From JBCBDX01 sp039822005 (GTDB lineage Bacteria > Pseudomonadota > Alphaproteobacteria > Rhizobiales > Rhizobiaceae): DNA of 64,000 nucleotides. The translations under genes were made by a program, and so were the position numbers. Shown here piece after piece: positions 8,959-16,912 of this stretch (position 1 is the first letter of the stretch; every line of letters starts with the position of its first letter). Under the pieces are notes generated by a model, which worked only from the letters and a program-made list of their open reading frames with translations, was not told where the DNA came from and made no database searches. The DNA lies in the NCBI GenBank assembly GCA_039822005.1, contig JBCBMZ010000007.1:62001-126000 (forward strand). The letters run 5' to 3'.

Positions 8959-11900
8959 TTGCGTTGGTTTGCAACATTGGGTGGTTTGATCGTTTTGGTG
9001 CTGGTTGCAGCGCTGGCGGCGCCTTTGTTTGTGAATTTTGACGATTACCGCGCTCGATTTGAAGCCGAAGCCAGTCGGATCCTGGGCCAGCCGGTTTCCG
9101 TTAACGGGCACATCTCCGCGCAATTGATCCCGTTTCCCGCCATCACTTTAAATGAAGTGCAGGTTGGCGAGGGGGAGGCACCTCGCATGCAGGCGTCCAG
9201 TCTGTCACTCTTTGCGGAATTGGCACCGTTCCTTTCGGGACAGGTGCGCATTTTCGACGCCCAATTGAACGATCCCGTCTTGCGGTTGGAATTGACTGAA
9301 GGCTGGTCGCCCAACAGCGCCATCGAATTTCCTGGATTGCCGGTCGGGGTTGAGGTGGAACTGGAAAACGCCACTATTTCCAATGGCCGGGTTCTCATCC
9401 GGGATGCAGTTAACGAGCAAAGTTGGACGGTCGAGGTGACCCGCGCTGATGTGTCGGCCAACTCGCTTGCCGGCCCGTGGCGGGTAAATGCTTCAACAAT
9501 TGTGCAAGCGCGACAAGTCGATGCCAATTTTACTGTTGGTCAGATTGAAACCGGAGCAGAGCGCGTCTCGCTTTTTGGCGATTTGCTATTTGTAGATGAG
9601 CAAACACGATTACGCCTTGAGGGTGCCGTTGACCTTACGCGAAGCGGGCAATTCTATGATGGTACATTTACGCTCACACCGACGGGCGAACTTGCTACCA
9701 CATACCGTGTTGACGGTGACATTGACGTCTTTTCCGATCGTCTGATTGTGGACACGCTGACCGGCAATTTTGGTGATATGGAAAACCCTTATGTGGTTCG
9801 TGGCAGTGCCGAAATTGTGGGTGGTGCTACCCCTTCCTACGCCATCGAGGTGACCGGCAACCAATTCGGGGTATCCGGGGCGTCCGGCGAGGGTGCGCCC
9901 GCCGCTCCAACTGCCGGGCCCAGCGCGCGTGTTGTGCGTATTGTCGATGCGCTGCGCTCACTGCCGTTACCCGCCAATATGCCCGGCACAGTCAAGCTGG
10001 ACCTGCCCGCTATTGTGTTAGGAGGTACGATTGTCCGCGACCTTTTGCTTGATGCGCGACCCGATGCAAATGCCGGTTGGGACATTCGTCGACTGACGGC
10101 GGAGCTGCCGGGTCGAACTGCACTAGAGCTTCGGGGAAAATTGCGCTTGCCGCTGAAAGGCGAACCGCTGGCGAGTGGCGCGTTTAACGGCAATGTGTTG
10201 CTTGCATCGCGCCAGCCGACCGGCCTTGCCCGCTGGATCGCCGGTGACACGGGTGACCGGGTGCGGGCTTTGCCGCGCGTTGGCGTGGAAGCCAATGTTG
10301 ACGCCACGATCGAGCGGCAAAAGTTTGACATTAGCGAACTGCGTATCGGGACTTCCGTCATGAGTGGGGTTTTGGAGCGGCGGTCGCCCAATATCGGCGC
10401 ACCGGTCCTTTTGGGAGACCTTGTTGGCGACGATGTTTCCTTCCAGAGCTTGGCTGCCTTGGCCGAAATATTTGCGGCTGAGACCAATGGTAGCTGGCTG
10501 GGCACGCATCAAATCGAAGCTGACCTAAGGCTGACACAACCGACCATGTGGGGAGTTACGCCGGAGATTGTCGAACTGTCGCTAAGACCACGTGAGCGCG
10601 GTGTGGAGATTGACAAGTTTCTGGCCACCGACGTCAAAGGTGTCTCGTTGGCAGCAACTGGCACCCTGGGCGTCGGGCGGGAAGGGCGCCAGTCGTTGGA
10701 TTTTGATATGGATGTGTCCAGCGCCGATGCATCCCAAGCTGTCGAGTTTCTGGCTCAGCGGCTGGCTACTAATGACGCGATCAATTTCGTTGCTGACCGT
10801 TCGGCTTTGGTGCCGGAATTGCTCAATGATGTAACGCTCAACCTCACCGGTAATTTGCAAATCGCCGGAGAGAAAATTGAGGCTTATGAGGTCAATGCGA
10901 GTGGCCGGGTAAACCTTTTGGATGTGTCCGGGACCGCAACCACTAATTCTGACTTCGATATGGTCAGTTTTGAAAGTTCGCTGACCGTGGGCGGTGAGAA
11001 CCAGGCCGGTGACATTTTGTTATGGCTGACCGGTTCGCCTTTAAGCGCTCTGGATGTTGCGGCAAACGGCACTGCCGAACTTCAGATGTCGGGCAGCCTT
11101 GCCGACAGTCTGGATACCGAAGTTGCCATCACGCTCGGCGCGGACAGCATCAGCTTTGACGCTTCCGCATCGCAAGCCGCCACGGTGGAGGGCTTCCAAC
11201 GTCTGGTGTCCGGTTCATTTGAGGTGTCTGTCGACGATCCTGCCCTTTATGATGGCGCTCTGCCCATTTTGCCATTGGCGCTGTTGGAGGGTGCCGCTGT
11301 CGCTGCAAATGGTCAGTTTGATATTGATGCCGATGCCATGATTTTCTCCGGTATCACCGGACAAATGGGAAGTAGCGAGTTTTCGCTGCGCGAATACAGG
11401 TTTTCTGCAGGTGACGGGATCAAAGCTGATTTGGATGTCAGCAGGGTCGACATACCGGCATATCTGCTTGACGGTGCAAGCCTTCAATCCATTTTCGCCG
11501 GATGGGCGGCTCCCTCCATCGATCTCGCCTATACAGCTGACAGCATTTCTATTGGCGGCCTTCCTGTCCTGCTGGCAGCGACCGGAGAATTGTCTGCCTC
11601 TGTCGTCTCAGACACCTTCTTTGGCAATTGGATTATCGACAAGGCCGGACTGTCCGCGGGTGGCGAAACGCGTTTTCGTCTGCAAACCCAACTGTCCGCT
11701 GACGGCGGGGTCCAGTTTTCCGTCAATGGCGGTGCAAGCGACGCTGCACTGAACGGTCTGTTTGGTGTTTTTTCGCCTTCGACAACGGCAGACATCTCCA
11801 TGACGGCCTCCGGTACCGGAACAAGCTGGCAAGATGCGTTTGCTGAAGCGCGGGGTTCGGGCACTGCCATGGTACGCGACATGCCGCTGAACGGATTGAA

Positions 11901-12765
11901 CCTAGGGGCGCTTCCGCAAATCATCGCACGGTCGGATGCGGCTGGTTTTGAGATCGACGAGGACGCCATCCGGGCAATTGCCGATCAGCTGATCATCGAC
12001 CCGCAAGGGCGGCAAATCATAGCGAGAGTGGAAACGCCGTTTCTCTTAGATAACGGGCTTGGACGTTTTTCGAATACGCGCCTTTCATGGCCGGAAGCTG
12101 ACATTACGCTCAGTGGAAGCGTTGATCCGTTTGCTCGCCGCATGACAACAAATGGCAGCTTGAAATTTGTCACACCTGAAAATTTCGAAGACCTCCTGCC
12201 GACCGAAGTTGAGATCAGTGGCACCTTTGATGCCAATATGTCTCCCATATGGGCCATCAAAGACCACGCGATCCTGGTGACGAGTGTTCGGCAACGCGCG
12301 ATCGAAAACGAGCAGCGTCGCATCGAGGCCTTGCAGGCGCGTCTTTTGGATCGTCAGCGGCTTCGTCGTGTCTTGCGCATAGAGCGGGCGCGCTTGGCAG
12401 CCGTGCAGCGAGCAGAGGAAGAAGCTGCGGCGCGGCGGGCGAAAGAAGAGGAAGAAGCACGCTTGCGTGCTGAAGAAGAAGCAAGGGCCAAAGCCGAGGC
12501 GGAAGCCGAAGCCGCGCGCCAAGCCGAGTTGGAACGCCAAGCCGAACTTGAGCGGCAGGCGGAGCTTGAACGTATAAGGCAATTGGAGCTGGAAGGTTCC
12601 GGGCAAGAGGTTACGCGCGAACCATTGCCCGAAATTGAAATCACCCCCGATCGACCGGTTTTGGAACAGGAGCCGCCGCCAGCCCAACCCACAGAGCGGC
12701 AACAACCCGTTCTAAACTTTGATCTCCTCAATCCTGATGTGATTGTTGCGCCGCTTGATCAGTGA
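8959..12765 (+). CDS. AsmA-family envelope protein with charged C-terminal tail
   Basis: Very large protein (1268 residues) of the AsmA/TamB-like bridge family, thought to influence lipid and outer-membrane homeostasis. A single N-terminal transmembrane segment (residues 5-22) is followed by FVNFDDYRARFEAEASRILG, the typical AsmA opening, then a long beta-rich periplasmic region ending in an AsmA C-terminal-like part (about 950-1110). Residues 1115-1213 are an Arg/Glu/Ala-rich coiled-coil-like stretch with short AELERQ repeats, then a Pro-rich end. The start is TTG 8959, with AAAGG about 10 bases upstream; no ATG fits the transmembrane start. Its last 38 bases overlap the convergent RHH gene. 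Confidence 0.9.
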   Translation: MRWFATLGGLIVLVLVAALAAPLFVNFDDYRARFEAEASRILGQPVSVNGHISAQLIPFPAITLNEVQVGEGEAPRMQASSLSLFAELAPFLSGQVRIFDAQLNDPVLRLELTEGWSPNSAIEFPGLPVGVEVELENATISNGRVLIRDAVNEQSWTVEVTRADVSANSLAGPWRVNASTIVQARQVDANFTVGQIETGAERVSLFGDLLFVDEQTRLRLEGAVDLTRSGQFYDGTFTLTPTGELATTYRVDGDIDVFSDRLIVDTLTGNFGDMENPYVVRGSAEIVGGATPSYAIEVTGNQFGVSGASGEGAPAAPTAGPSARVVRIVDALRSLPLPANMPGTVKLDLPAIVLGGTIVRDLLLDARPDANAGWDIRRLTAELPGRTALELRGKLRLPLKGEPLASGAFNGNVLLASRQPTGLARWIAGDTGDRVRALPRVGVEANVDATIERQKFDISELRIGTSVMSGVLERRSPNIGAPVLLGDLVGDDVSFQSLAALAEIFAAETNGSWLGTHQIEADLRLTQPTMWGVTPEIVELSLRPRERGVEIDKFLATDVKGVSLAATGTLGVGREGRQSLDFDMDVSSADASQAVEFLAQRLATNDAINFVADRSALVPELLNDVTLNLTGNLQIAGEKIEAYEVNASGRVNLLDVSGTATTNSDFDMVSFESSLTVGGENQAGDILLWLTGSPLSALDVAANGTAELQMSGSLADSLDTEVAITLGADSISFDASASQAATVEGFQRLVSGSFEVSVDDPALYDGALPILPLALLEGAAVAANGQFDIDADAMIFSGITGQMGSSEFSLREYRFSAGDGIKADLDVSRVDIPAYLLDGASLQSIFAGWAAPSIDLAYTADSISIGGLPVLLAATGELSASVVSDTFFGNWIIDKAGLSAGGETRFRLQTQLSADGGVQFSVNGGASDAALNGLFGVFSPSTTADISMTASGTGTSWQDAFAEARGSGTAMVRDMPLNGLNLGALPQIIARSDAAGFEIDEDAIRAIADQLIIDPQGRQIIARVETPFLLDNGLGRFSNTRLSWPEADITLSGSVDPFARRMTTNGSLKFVTPENFEDLLPTEVEISGTFDANMSPIWAIKDHAILVTSVRQRAIENEQRRIEALQARLLDRQRLRRVLRIERARLAAVQRAEEEAAARRAKEEEEARLRAEEEARAKAEAEAEAARQAELERQAELERQAELERIRQLELEGSGQEVTREPLPEIEITPDRPVLEQEPPPAQPTERQQPVLNFDLLNPDVIVAPLDQ

Positions 12766-12988
12766 AGTACCGAAGATCGCCGCGACACGCAGCCTGAAAC
12801 ACAAAGAGCCGGATAGCAGATGACAGGTTTGTTTCCCGGTCTCGGGCTTGGTCGATGCGGTCCACCATAGACGCCAACGAGACACCATTTTGGATTGCCA
12901 ACCCCTGCAGGGCTTGAAAAAACGCGTCTTCTACAGAATAGCTCGTTGCGTGCCCGCTAATGACGACCGAGCGTTTGCGCACTGGCAC
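12728..12988 (-). CDS. Ribbon-helix-helix domain protein (RHH_4)
   Basis: Small protein of 86 residues. KRSVVISGHATSYSVEDAFFQALQGLA followed by LASMVDRID and NLSSAIRLFVF matches the RHH_4 family (PF13467), common in alphaproteobacteria. It is presumed to bind DNA, but its targets are unknown. It lies 11 bases after sspB on the same strand, so it is probably the last gene of the sspB transcript. Its 3' end runs 38 bases into the convergent AsmA gene. Confidence 0.88.
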   Translation of the reverse strand: MPVRKRSVVISGHATSYSVEDAFFQALQGLAIQNGVSLASMVDRIDQARDRETNLSSAIRLFVFQAACRGDLRYFTDQAAQQSHQD

Positions 12989-12999
12989 GGCTCTTTGCC

Positions 13000-13560
13000 T
13001 TATTTCTTGTTGCGAAACGCATCCAGCGAAACGACTTCGGCACTTTCACTGTCGCCAGCGCTTTCGGCGTCAGATGTCTCGTCATCGGCGCTGTCGTTTA
13101 CCGCTTCGCTATCTGCCTCATTGTCTTGGCTGTTGGCCGCCGATGACAAAGCCTGAACCGGTGCCGGGGCGGGAAGGGCGTCAAGTTGCGCTTCTTCTTC
13201 CACCTCGTCGGGGTCAAATTCCAATTCGAAATTCACCGACGGATCGTAAAAGCCGCGTACCGCTGAATAAGGCACGTAGAGCTTTTCGGGCACATCGGAG
13301 AAAGACAAGCCGATGCCAAAACCGGTTTCACCCACTTCGAGATCCCAAAATTGATGCTGGAGCACGATCGTCATCTGGTCGGGATATTGCTCGCGCACCC
13401 GGTTAGAGGCCCGAACGCCTGGAAGGCCGGTTCCGAAAGTGATGAAAAAATGGTGGTTGCCCGGCAACCCGGTCTTCTCAACTTCTGACAAAACCTTACG
13501 GATGACGCCGCGCAATGCGTTTTGCACCAAAATGTCGTATCGAATAATGTCTTCTGCCAT
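13000..13560 (-). CDS. sspB: SspB-like ClpXP adaptor (stringent starvation protein B, alpha type)
   Basis: Adaptor of 186 residues that binds the ssrA degradation tag and tethers tagged proteins to ClpX. The folded SspB domain covers about residues 5-115 (IRYDILVQNALRGVIRKVL, HHFFITFGTG, MTIVLQHQFWDLEV, FGIGLSFSDVPEKLYVP). It is followed by an acidic, Asp/Glu/Ala/Ser-rich linker and a short basic C-terminal segment ending SLDAFRNKK, the likely ClpX-binding tail. It lies immediately downstream of the tmRNA gene on the same strand, which fits its role. ATG 13560 is the start; the ribosome-binding site is not strong. Confidence 0.94.
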   Translation of the reverse strand: MAEDIIRYDILVQNALRGVIRKVLSEVEKTGLPGNHHFFITFGTGLPGVRASNRVREQYPDQMTIVLQHQFWDLEVGETGFGIGLSFSDVPEKLYVPYSAVRGFYDPSVNFELEFDPDEVEEEAQLDALPAPAPVQALSSAANSQDNEADSEAVNDSADDETSDAESAGDSESAEVVSLDAFRNKK

Positions 13561-13629
13561 GGGTCTGCGCCGATTTCCTCGGTGGTAGGTGTGCGACGGT
13601 GTGTTTGTCGCGTCAAGGGTGTGCCCGAC

Positions 13630-13951
13630 AATGGAAGTGCAGGCTTCTGTTGCCAGGTGCCTGCGAACCCCGCCTAGCCGTGCGAACAGCTAGGAGTTGA
13701 TGTGAAGCTGTCGCACTGCATTAGGCAGCGAGACGTGCTTCCGCGTAGTTGTCGTTTGCAACTATACAATTGACCCGATAACGGCGGTATCATGCCGAGC
13801 AAAAGTACGCTCTTTACACCCTCGTCGATCCTATTTCGCCCCCATCAAAATCGTTTGCCATCAAACGATTTTGGTGGAGGCGCCGGGTACCGCCCCCGGG
13901 TCCGAAAGGCTTATTGCAACGCCCATTTATTGCCATAGCTGGCGAACCAGC
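13630..13951 (-). ncRNA. ssrA: Permuted two-piece tmRNA (alpha-tmRNA, ssrA)
   Basis: Trans-translation RNA that rescues stalled ribosomes. In transcription order on the minus strand the acceptor piece comes first: a GCTGG-TTCG-CCAGC hairpin at 13951-13938, a T-arm-like stem CCGGG/CCCGG, then CGCCTCC-ACCA ending at 13872. An intervening loop (13871-13844) follows, then the coding piece begins GGGGGCG at 13843. GGGGGCG pairs with CGCCTCC over 7 bp with a G.U at the third pair, the alanyl-tRNA synthetase identity element. The tag frame follows at 13759. Another hairpin (13664-13639) lies near the 3' end. The 5' end is placed from the promoter; the 3' end is approximate within 10-15 bases. Confidence 0.95.
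13721..13759 (-). other. tmRNA tag reading frame (ANDNYAEARLAA)
   Basis: Resume codon GCA (13759-13757) followed by codons for ANDNYAEARLAA and TAA (13723-13721). With the tRNA-borne alanine, the appended tag is AANDNYAEARLAA. The terminal Leu-Ala-Ala is the ClpXP recognition end and the N-terminal AANDNY portion is what alpha-type SspB binds. Confidence 0.95.
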
Positions 13952-13957
13952 ACTGCT

Positions 13958-13986
13958 AATATAGGGGGATATTGTGGCAATTTCAA
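13958..13986 (-). promoter_or_regulatory. Promoter of ssrA
   Basis: On the minus strand TTGAAA (13986-13981) and TATATT (13963-13958) are separated by exactly 17 bases. This is a near-consensus housekeeping promoter that places the start of transcription at about 13951, at the first hairpin of the tmRNA acceptor piece. Confidence 0.75.
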
Positions 13987-14133
13987 AGTATTTGAATGTG
14001 CGCAATCGCCATCCAACGTCCGGGATTTTCATCAAATTGTTGACTTTAAGCCGCCTGTTGCGGAATGTCGGCGCGGGGAGGAAGCAGGGAACTGGTCCGC
14101 CTGCAAATCAAATGACTTCAAGGGGAGTATTCC

Positions 14134-14445
14134 ATGAGCGACTATCTTGCTGACGTTCAGCGCTACGATTCGGGCGCTGACGCTGCGATTGTTGAAAAAA
14201 TTGTTAAACATCTGGGCATCGCGCTGCGTTCGAAAGACGCATCACTGGTGTCCTGTTCCGATCCATCCGAGCTGGATCGCGTCGTTGAAAAATGGTGCAT
14301 GAAAAAGCTGGGTATGACAGACAAGGCAGCCAGCGATGAAGTGGTGGCCAAGGTCTGTGAAGAGATGAAAGAAGACCGCATGAAACAGCGCGTGACTTTC
14401 TACTATCTCGTTGCCAAACATGTAGGCAAACTCAGCGATCTCTAA
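14134..14445 (+). CDS. DUF2853 family protein
   Basis: Small soluble protein of 103 residues matching the DUF2853 family by overall sequence (MSDYLADVQRYDSGADAAIVEKIVKHLGIAL and the C-terminal VTFYYLVAKHVGKL). It looks all-helical with three cysteines. Its biochemical function is not known. A strong AGGGGAG ribosome-binding site lies before ATG 14134. It is transcribed divergently from ssrA and followed by its own intrinsic terminator, so it is probably monocistronic and well expressed. Confidence 0.9.
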   Translation: MSDYLADVQRYDSGADAAIVEKIVKHLGIALRSKDASLVSCSDPSELDRVVEKWCMKKLGMTDKAASDEVVAKVCEEMKEDRMKQRVTFYYLVAKHVGKLSDL

Positions 14446-14471
14446 CCGGTAGCTTTTGACGATTGATAGAT

Positions 14472-14505
14472 ATGCCCTTCGGGCTCAACCGGAGGGCATT
14501 TTCTT
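14472..14505 (+). terminator. Rho-independent terminator after the DUF2853 gene
   Basis: An 11-base stem (ATGCCCTTCGG / CCGGAGGGCAT, one G.T pair) with a 5-base loop is followed by TTTTCTTT. It lies 27 bases after the stop and before thyA. Confidence 0.85.
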
Positions 14506-14560
14506 TGGGCAAATGGTGTGACTGGAAGACGCCTGCCCAGAATCGAGATAGGTAGAGCCC

Positions 14561-15355
14561 ATGAAACAATATCATGACCTGATGCGCCATGTGATGGATC
14601 ACGGCACGGATCGCGGCGACCGGACCGGAACGGGTACCCGCTCGGTTTTCGGCCATCAGATGCGGTTTGATTTGAGCGACGGCTTTCCTATGGTCACGAC
14701 CAAAAAGCTGCATCTGCGCTCGATCATCCATGAGCTCCTCTGGTTCCTGAAAGGCGATACCAACGTCGCCTATTTGAAGGAAAATGGCGTCTCCATCTGG
14801 GATGAATGGGCCGATGAAAAGGGGGATTTGGGGCCCGTTTATGGTTACCAGTGGCGATCATGGCCAACGCCCAGCGGAGAAAGCGTCGATCAGATTTCCA
14901 AGCTCGTTGATGGCATTGCAAACAACCCGAACTCACGCCGACATATCGTGTCGGCCTGGAACCCGGCCCTTGTCGACGAAATGGCTTTGCCGCCGTGCCA
15001 CTGCCTGTTTCAGTTCTATGTGGCCGACGGGAAGCTGTCTTGTCAGCTCTACCAACGGTCCGCGGATATATTTTTGGGCGTGCCATTCAACATCGCATCC
15101 TATGCGCTTTTAACGCACATGATTGCTGAAGTGACGGATATGCAAGTGGGCGACTTTGTCCACTCCTTCGGCGATGCGCACATCTATCACAATCATTTTG
15201 AGCAGGTGGAAACGCAGCTGGAGCGCGACTTCCGGCCATTGCCGACACTGCACATTCTGCGTACGCCGGACACAATCTTTGACTATGTTTTCGAAGATTT
15301 CGAGATTGTTGGGTACGAGCCGCATCCACATATCAAAGCGCCGGTGGCGGTGTGA
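14561..15355 (+). CDS. thyA: Thymidylate synthase
   Basis: Converts dUMP and methylene-tetrahydrofolate to dTMP and dihydrofolate. The 264-residue length is the short bacterial form. Seen are the phosphate-binding DRTGTGTRSVFG (20-31), active-site Cys146 in LPPCHCLFQF, and the folate/dUMP-binding QRSADIFLGVPFNIASYALL and GDAHIYHNH. ATG 14561 sits after a GATAGG-type ribosome-binding site. Its stop overlaps the GTG start of folA, which recycles the dihydrofolate it makes, so the two are translationally coupled. Confidence 0.98.
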   Translation: MKQYHDLMRHVMDHGTDRGDRTGTGTRSVFGHQMRFDLSDGFPMVTTKKLHLRSIIHELLWFLKGDTNVAYLKENGVSIWDEWADEKGDLGPVYGYQWRSWPTPSGESVDQISKLVDGIANNPNSRRHIVSAWNPALVDEMALPPCHCLFQFYVADGKLSCQLYQRSADIFLGVPFNIASYALLTHMIAEVTDMQVGDFVHSFGDAHIYHNHFEQVETQLERDFRPLPTLHILRTPDTIFDYVFEDFEIVGYEPHPHIKAPVAV

Positions 15356-15918
15356 GCGTTTTTGAACCGGTCATTTCGATCATCGCCGCTGTCAGCGAAA
15401 ATGGCATCATCGGTCGTGACGGCGACATGCCGTGGCGTCTTTCATCTGACCTGAAACGCTTCAAGGCGCTGACGCTCGGGCACCCGGTGATCATGGGGCG
15501 AAAGACATTTGAGAGCATCGGTAAGCCGTTGCCCGACAGGCTGAACATCGTCATCTCGCGCGACATGGATTGGGCCGTGGATGGCACGATGCGGGTCTCG
15601 TCATTGGGTGCGGCGATTGATTTGGCCACCGCCCATCTGGAGAGCATCCACGAGCAGGCGGACGAGGACACCGATCCCGACGAATTGCCCAAAGAGATTT
15701 TCATCATTGGTGGTGGGCAGATTTACACGCAGGCTATGGACTATGCCGACGCGCTTTATGTGACCCAGGTTCTAGCCGAGATCGATGGCGACACACGCTT
15801 TCCGGAGATCGATGAAGAACTGTTTGAGCCGACCCATTGGGAAGACGTGTCGGAAGGTGAAAAAGACAGCCATGCAACGCGGTTTGTTATCTGGGAGCGG
15901 CGGGAAGAACCGTCCTAA
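15352..15918 (+). CDS. folA: Dihydrofolate reductase
   Basis: Reduces dihydrofolate to tetrahydrofolate with NADPH. Seen are NGIIGRDGDMPWRLSSDLKRFK (acidic catalytic residue Asp33), PVIMGRKTFESIG and IFIIGGGQIYTQAM. At 188 residues it is about 25 longer than the E. coli enzyme because of an acidic insert around residues 95-117 (ESIHEQADEDTDPDELPKE). The start is GTG 15352, overlapping the thyA stop as GTGA. No sign of a plasmid-borne resistance origin. Confidence 0.96.
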   Translation: MSVFEPVISIIAAVSENGIIGRDGDMPWRLSSDLKRFKALTLGHPVIMGRKTFESIGKPLPDRLNIVISRDMDWAVDGTMRVSSLGAAIDLATAHLESIHEQADEDTDPDELPKEIFIIGGGQIYTQAMDYADALYVTQVLAEIDGDTRFPEIDEELFEPTHWEDVSEGEKDSHATRFVIWERREEPS

Positions 15919-16006
15919 CCCTTGACATGCAATCGTCGCGCGCTCGGTCTAAGATGTGGCCCGGCCTGTTTGCTGAGCAATCCACGTACTTGGAAGGTGT
16001 GTGCCC

Positions 16007-16912
16007 ATGTCATCTCATCAAAGTCAGTCTCTCGATATCACGACCCATCATGCGAAATATGAAGCGATTGACCCGCTCCTCACCCTGAAAAGTAGCGCGA
16101 CGGATAAGGTTGCGTTCATTGCTGGTGCTTCCCGCGGCATTGGCCAGGCAACGGCCGTTGCATTTGCGCAGGCTGGCGCGAAAGCTGTTTACCTGACAGC
16201 CCGTTCGGAAAGTGCGCTTGAGGAAACGTGTGCTTTGATCAGTGAAGCCAATGCGGAAACGCAGTGCGCCTACAGCATCGCCGATGTGGCGATCGCAGCG
16301 GAAATGGAAGCCGCTGTGGCCGATTGTGTGGCGAAGTTTGGCGGGATCGATATGGCGGATGCCAATGCCGGTTACATTGGGCCTTGGACAAAGATCGGCG
16401 AGTCTGACCCCGAAAGCTGGTGGCTCAATTGGGAAGTTAATGTGCGTGGGACCTATCATGTCGTCCGCTTCACGCTTCCCTACCTTATTGAGAGCGCCAA
16501 GAAACACGCCGCCAATGGCGGAAGTGGCGGCCACCTCATCTTGCTTTCATCGGTAGGGGCGCAACTGCTGATGCCAGGGGCGTCGGACTATCAAACCTCG
16601 AAACATGCGATCAATCGCCTTTGTGAGTTCATCCAAGAAGACCATGATGAGGACGGCATTAAGTGTTTTGCCATCCACCCAGGTGGCGTCGCCACAAAGC
16701 TCGGCCTGAGCATGCCGGAGGCTTTTCATGCCTATTTGGATGACGAACCGAGTCTGGCGGCCGGATTTGCGGTATGGCTATGTTCGGGCCAGGCGGATTG
16801 GGCCAAGGGCCGGTACCTGAGCGCGACATGGGACGTTAATGAGCTGACTGCGCGCAAGGACGAAATCCTGGATAATGATCTACTCGTCAACCGTTTGCGA
16901 GCGGCAATCTAG
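16007..16912 (+). CDS. Short-chain dehydrogenase/reductase (SDR)
   Basis: Classical SDR oxidoreductase of 301 residues. NAD(P)-binding GASRGIG (40-46), NAGYIG after residue 119, catalytic Ser181/182, Tyr195 and Lys199 (YQTSK) are all present, so it should be active. The substrate cannot be inferred. ATG 16007 is preferred over an in-frame GTG at 16001 because GGAAGG lies 9 bases before it. It is the first gene of the region separating folA from hflK and is followed by decayed sequence. Confidence 0.9.
   Translation: MSSHQSQSLDITTHHAKYEAIDPLLTLKSSATDKVAFIAGASRGIGQATAVAFAQAGAKAVYLTARSESALEETCALISEANAETQCAYSIADVAIAAEMEAAVADCVAKFGGIDMADANAGYIGPWTKIGESDPESWWLNWEVNVRGTYHVVRFTLPYLIESAKKHAANGGSGGHLILLSSVGAQLLMPGASDYQTSKHAINRLCEFIQEDHDEDGIKCFAIHPGGVATKLGLSMPEAFHAYLDDEPSLAAGFAVWLCSGQADWAKGRYLSATWDVNELTARKDEILDNDLLVNRLRAAI

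Noticed and set aside
13814..14137. Short frames on both strands in the sspB-DUF2853 gap
   Set aside because: They overlap the tmRNA and its promoter; structure and tag explain the sequence better than coding.
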